From positions 1 through 33,267 of IMG/VR virus record IMGVR_UViG_3300038695_000041: DNA of 33,267 bases. The stretch is one strand, 5' to 3'. A program made the position numbers and the translations under genes. The first letter of the stretch is position 1, and each line of letters starts with the position of its first letter. The DNA is from a virus. Below the pieces are notes generated by a model. The model worked only from the letters and a program-made list of their open reading frames with translations, made no database searches and had not been told where the DNA came from. Below are positions 32,069 to 33,267 of the stretch, one piece after another.

Positions 32069-32323
32069 GTGGATATTTATAAAAAAATAGAGCAAGAGCT
32101 ACAATACGAAGAGTTACAAAAAGAAAATATAAAACTATATACGTTGTCTCACGACATAGGTATAACTTTTTCCAAATTTAAAGCATATTTTCCAGAAGAA
32201 GTTTTAGATGAAGATGATTGGATAATGATGTTTGAAGGATGGTGTCACTATTTAAAAAGTGTAAAAGAAAAGTATAGAAATGTAGAAGCCTACAAGAAAG
32301 AATTAGACTTAAACCTCGAATAG
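32069..32323 (+). CDS. small hypothetical protein, GTG start
   Basis: An 84-residue acidic helical protein. GTG (32069) gives MDIYKKIEQELQYEELQKEN and is the only suitable start after the -7 box. It continues YKKELDLNLE at the end. A short hairpin (TCGAAT/ATTCGA, 32316-32335) overlaps its stop codon. The 85-nt gap to the next gene shows no clear promoter. Confidence 0.55.
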   Translation: MDIYKKIEQELQYEELQKENIKLYTLSHDIGITFSKFKAYFPEEVLDEDDWIMMFEGWCHYLKSVKEKYRNVEAYKKELDLNLE

Positions 32324-32408
32324 TTGAAAATTCGATTATAACCTCAATTTTAACGTTTTTTGTATACATCGCAAACCTTAAATTGTAAACAACTTAAATA
32401 GATGCAAA

Positions 32409-32743
32409 ATGAATAAATTAAAATCAATTACTCGCTATGTATTGTATATGGTGTTAGGGTGCGTTATTTTATTAGGATGCAACCACCTTGAAGAAGGAAC
32501 TGTAGTTAATAAACATTATGAACCAATGGAAAAACTACAACCACGATAATGATGTCTTAACTTGTAACTGATAACGAAGATTACGTTTTGCATATTAAAG
32601 GAATTCATAAAGGTGAAGAAGTTACAGAAAAAGTATATACTTCTAAAGGATGCTACTAATCTATGAAAAATGGAGATAAATGGGCTAAAACTCAATATTG
32701 TAGTTTTTCTGACAACAATAACACTAAAGAGCGTAGGGACTAA
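32409..32743 (+). pseudogene. broken small lipoprotein gene
   Basis: The first frame (32409-32549, 46 codons) starts MNKLKSITRYVLYMVLGCVI and has a lipobox LLGC (Cys24), then GTVVNKHYEPM. After a break, a second frame gives KNYNHDNDVLTC, and a third frame from 32561 gives LVTDNEDYVLHIKGIHKGEE, then VTEKVYTSKGCY. An in-frame TAA (32657-32659) interrupts it, and it resumes SMKNGDKWAKTQYCSF to the TAA at 32741. Together they resemble the small GTVVNKHYEP-type lipoproteins I associate with Bacteroidota phages. At least two frameshifts and one stop are required. Either true decay or base-calling errors. Confidence 0.6.
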
Positions 32744-32805
32744 TGTACCCTAACGTGTTGAATATGGTGCGTTGTGATTTTGAATAATGACTTTAATTAA
32801 TAGAT

Positions 32806-33078
32806 ATGGAAAAAGATAAAGGAATAACAATTACCAATGTAGATAATCAAAAGTAATGTGATGTGCACGTTGTCACCGATAGTATTTGGTTAATAGAACA
32901 AATTTGGCTAGATCACCTAGAAACATTCGGGAAAGAAAAAGATGGCAGTCATTGTGATAGGTGGGAATTCTGTTATTTCTGCGAAGTCTATGGTGCTTTA
33001 TACTACATAAAAACATTAAAAGATATGCCAGACTTAAAAAACGTCTACAAAGCAATAACGGATAGAGAACTTAAATAA
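32806..33078 (+). pseudogene. small acidic protein gene with in-frame TAA
   Basis: ATG at 32806 encodes MEKDKGITITNVDNQK, then TAA (32854-32856). The same frame continues CDVHVVTDSIWLIEQIWLDH, then LETFGKEKDGSHCDRWEFCY and on to ITDRELK at 33078. The downstream part alone could initiate at GTG 32863, giving 71 residues. Since both halves are in one frame and coding-like, a nonsense change (for example GAA to TAA) or a sequencing error is the simplest reading. No family recognised. Confidence 0.5.
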
Positions 33079-33267
33079 CTTTGTTTTTGATGCTACAAAA
33101 ACCTCAAGAATACCCCTTACCTAATAATACATAAAGAAAAGACTAGCTTAGTCTACACTAGAGACAAGCCCCTTAAAAGTTGTGTGTGCTTTAAAAAAGT
33201 TGTGTGTGTTTTAAAAAATTTGTGTGCGGGGGCAACTGCAGACCTACTATATACAAGCGGGCGGGGG
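33079..33267. other. non-coding terminal stretch, probably contig end
   Basis: No ORF. It contains a degenerate tandem repeat (below) and ends in the G-rich GCGGGCGGGGG, which is unlike the rest of the window. I see no gene, tRNA or clear attachment site here. Confidence 0.5.
33175..33226. repeat. degenerate 20-bp tandem repeat, about 2.6 copies
   Basis: The core GTTGTGTGTG followed by T/C and A runs recurs at 33179 and 33199, with a partial third (TTTGTGTG) at about 33219, at a 20-bp period. Confidence 0.65.

Noticed and set aside
32657-32856. TAA recoded as sense (alternative genetic code)
   Set aside because: TAA is used as the normal terminator of intact genes throughout the window, so recoding of TAA is not credible.
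1-33267. tRNA genes
   Set aside because: No stretch with T-arm, anticodon arm and acceptor pairing recognised by eye; a covariance scan could still find one.

Overview
This window is most of a tailed double-stranded DNA phage (or prophage) genome segment from a Bacteroidota host, probably a flavobacterium-like one. The evidence for the host is the strongly A+T-rich sequence, the scarcity of Shine-Dalgarno sequences, and at least eight promoters built as TTTG-N20-TAtaTTTG, the -33/-7 architecture of Bacteroidota sigma factors. I see no integrase, repressor, CRISPR, IS element or tRNA.

Layout. From 1 to about 23.35 kb everything is on the minus strand. Reading in transcription order from right to left: a block of small accessory genes (23345 to 20860) ending at a strong terminator; then the virion module of large terminase, portal, scaffold, major capsid protein, an unknown protein, a putative head-tail connector and an abundant 549-aa structural protein; then a lysis cassette (holin, M15-type peptidase, second holin-like protein); then two small conserved unknowns and a host-recognition cassette (three modular tail-fibre-like proteins and a BspA/DUF285 surface-repeat protein running off the left edge). 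No tape-measure or sheath gene is visible, so the particle is either short-tailed or its long-tail genes lie outside the window.

At 23.35-23.49 kb two promoters diverge. Rightward (plus strand) comes a small acidic gene with its own terminator. It is followed by a second, nearly identical 42-bp promoter that drives a stretch of about 530 nt with no usable ORF: my best candidate for an undescribed large structured non-coding RNA. Next is a tightly packed replication/recombination operon: SF2 helicase, NinG-like protein, coiled-coil protein, RecA/UvsX-like recombinase, GroES-like co-chaperonin, SegE/GIY-YIG-like endonuclease, PhoH-like ATPase, dATP/dGTP-diphosphohydrolase-domain protein, and an SSB-like protein. 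Several small unknown genes follow.

The last kilobase (32.4-33.27 kb) is different in quality. It holds a lipoprotein gene and a small acidic-protein gene, both broken by in-frame TAA codons or frameshifts, then a degenerate 20-bp tandem repeat and an abrupt G-rich end. This is either genuine decay or a low-accuracy contig end.

Functionally, the right arm would act early (DNA replication, recombination, nucleotide-pool control, chaperonin redirection) and the left arm late (packaging, assembly, lysis, adsorption). The ncRNA sits at the switch point between the two arms.
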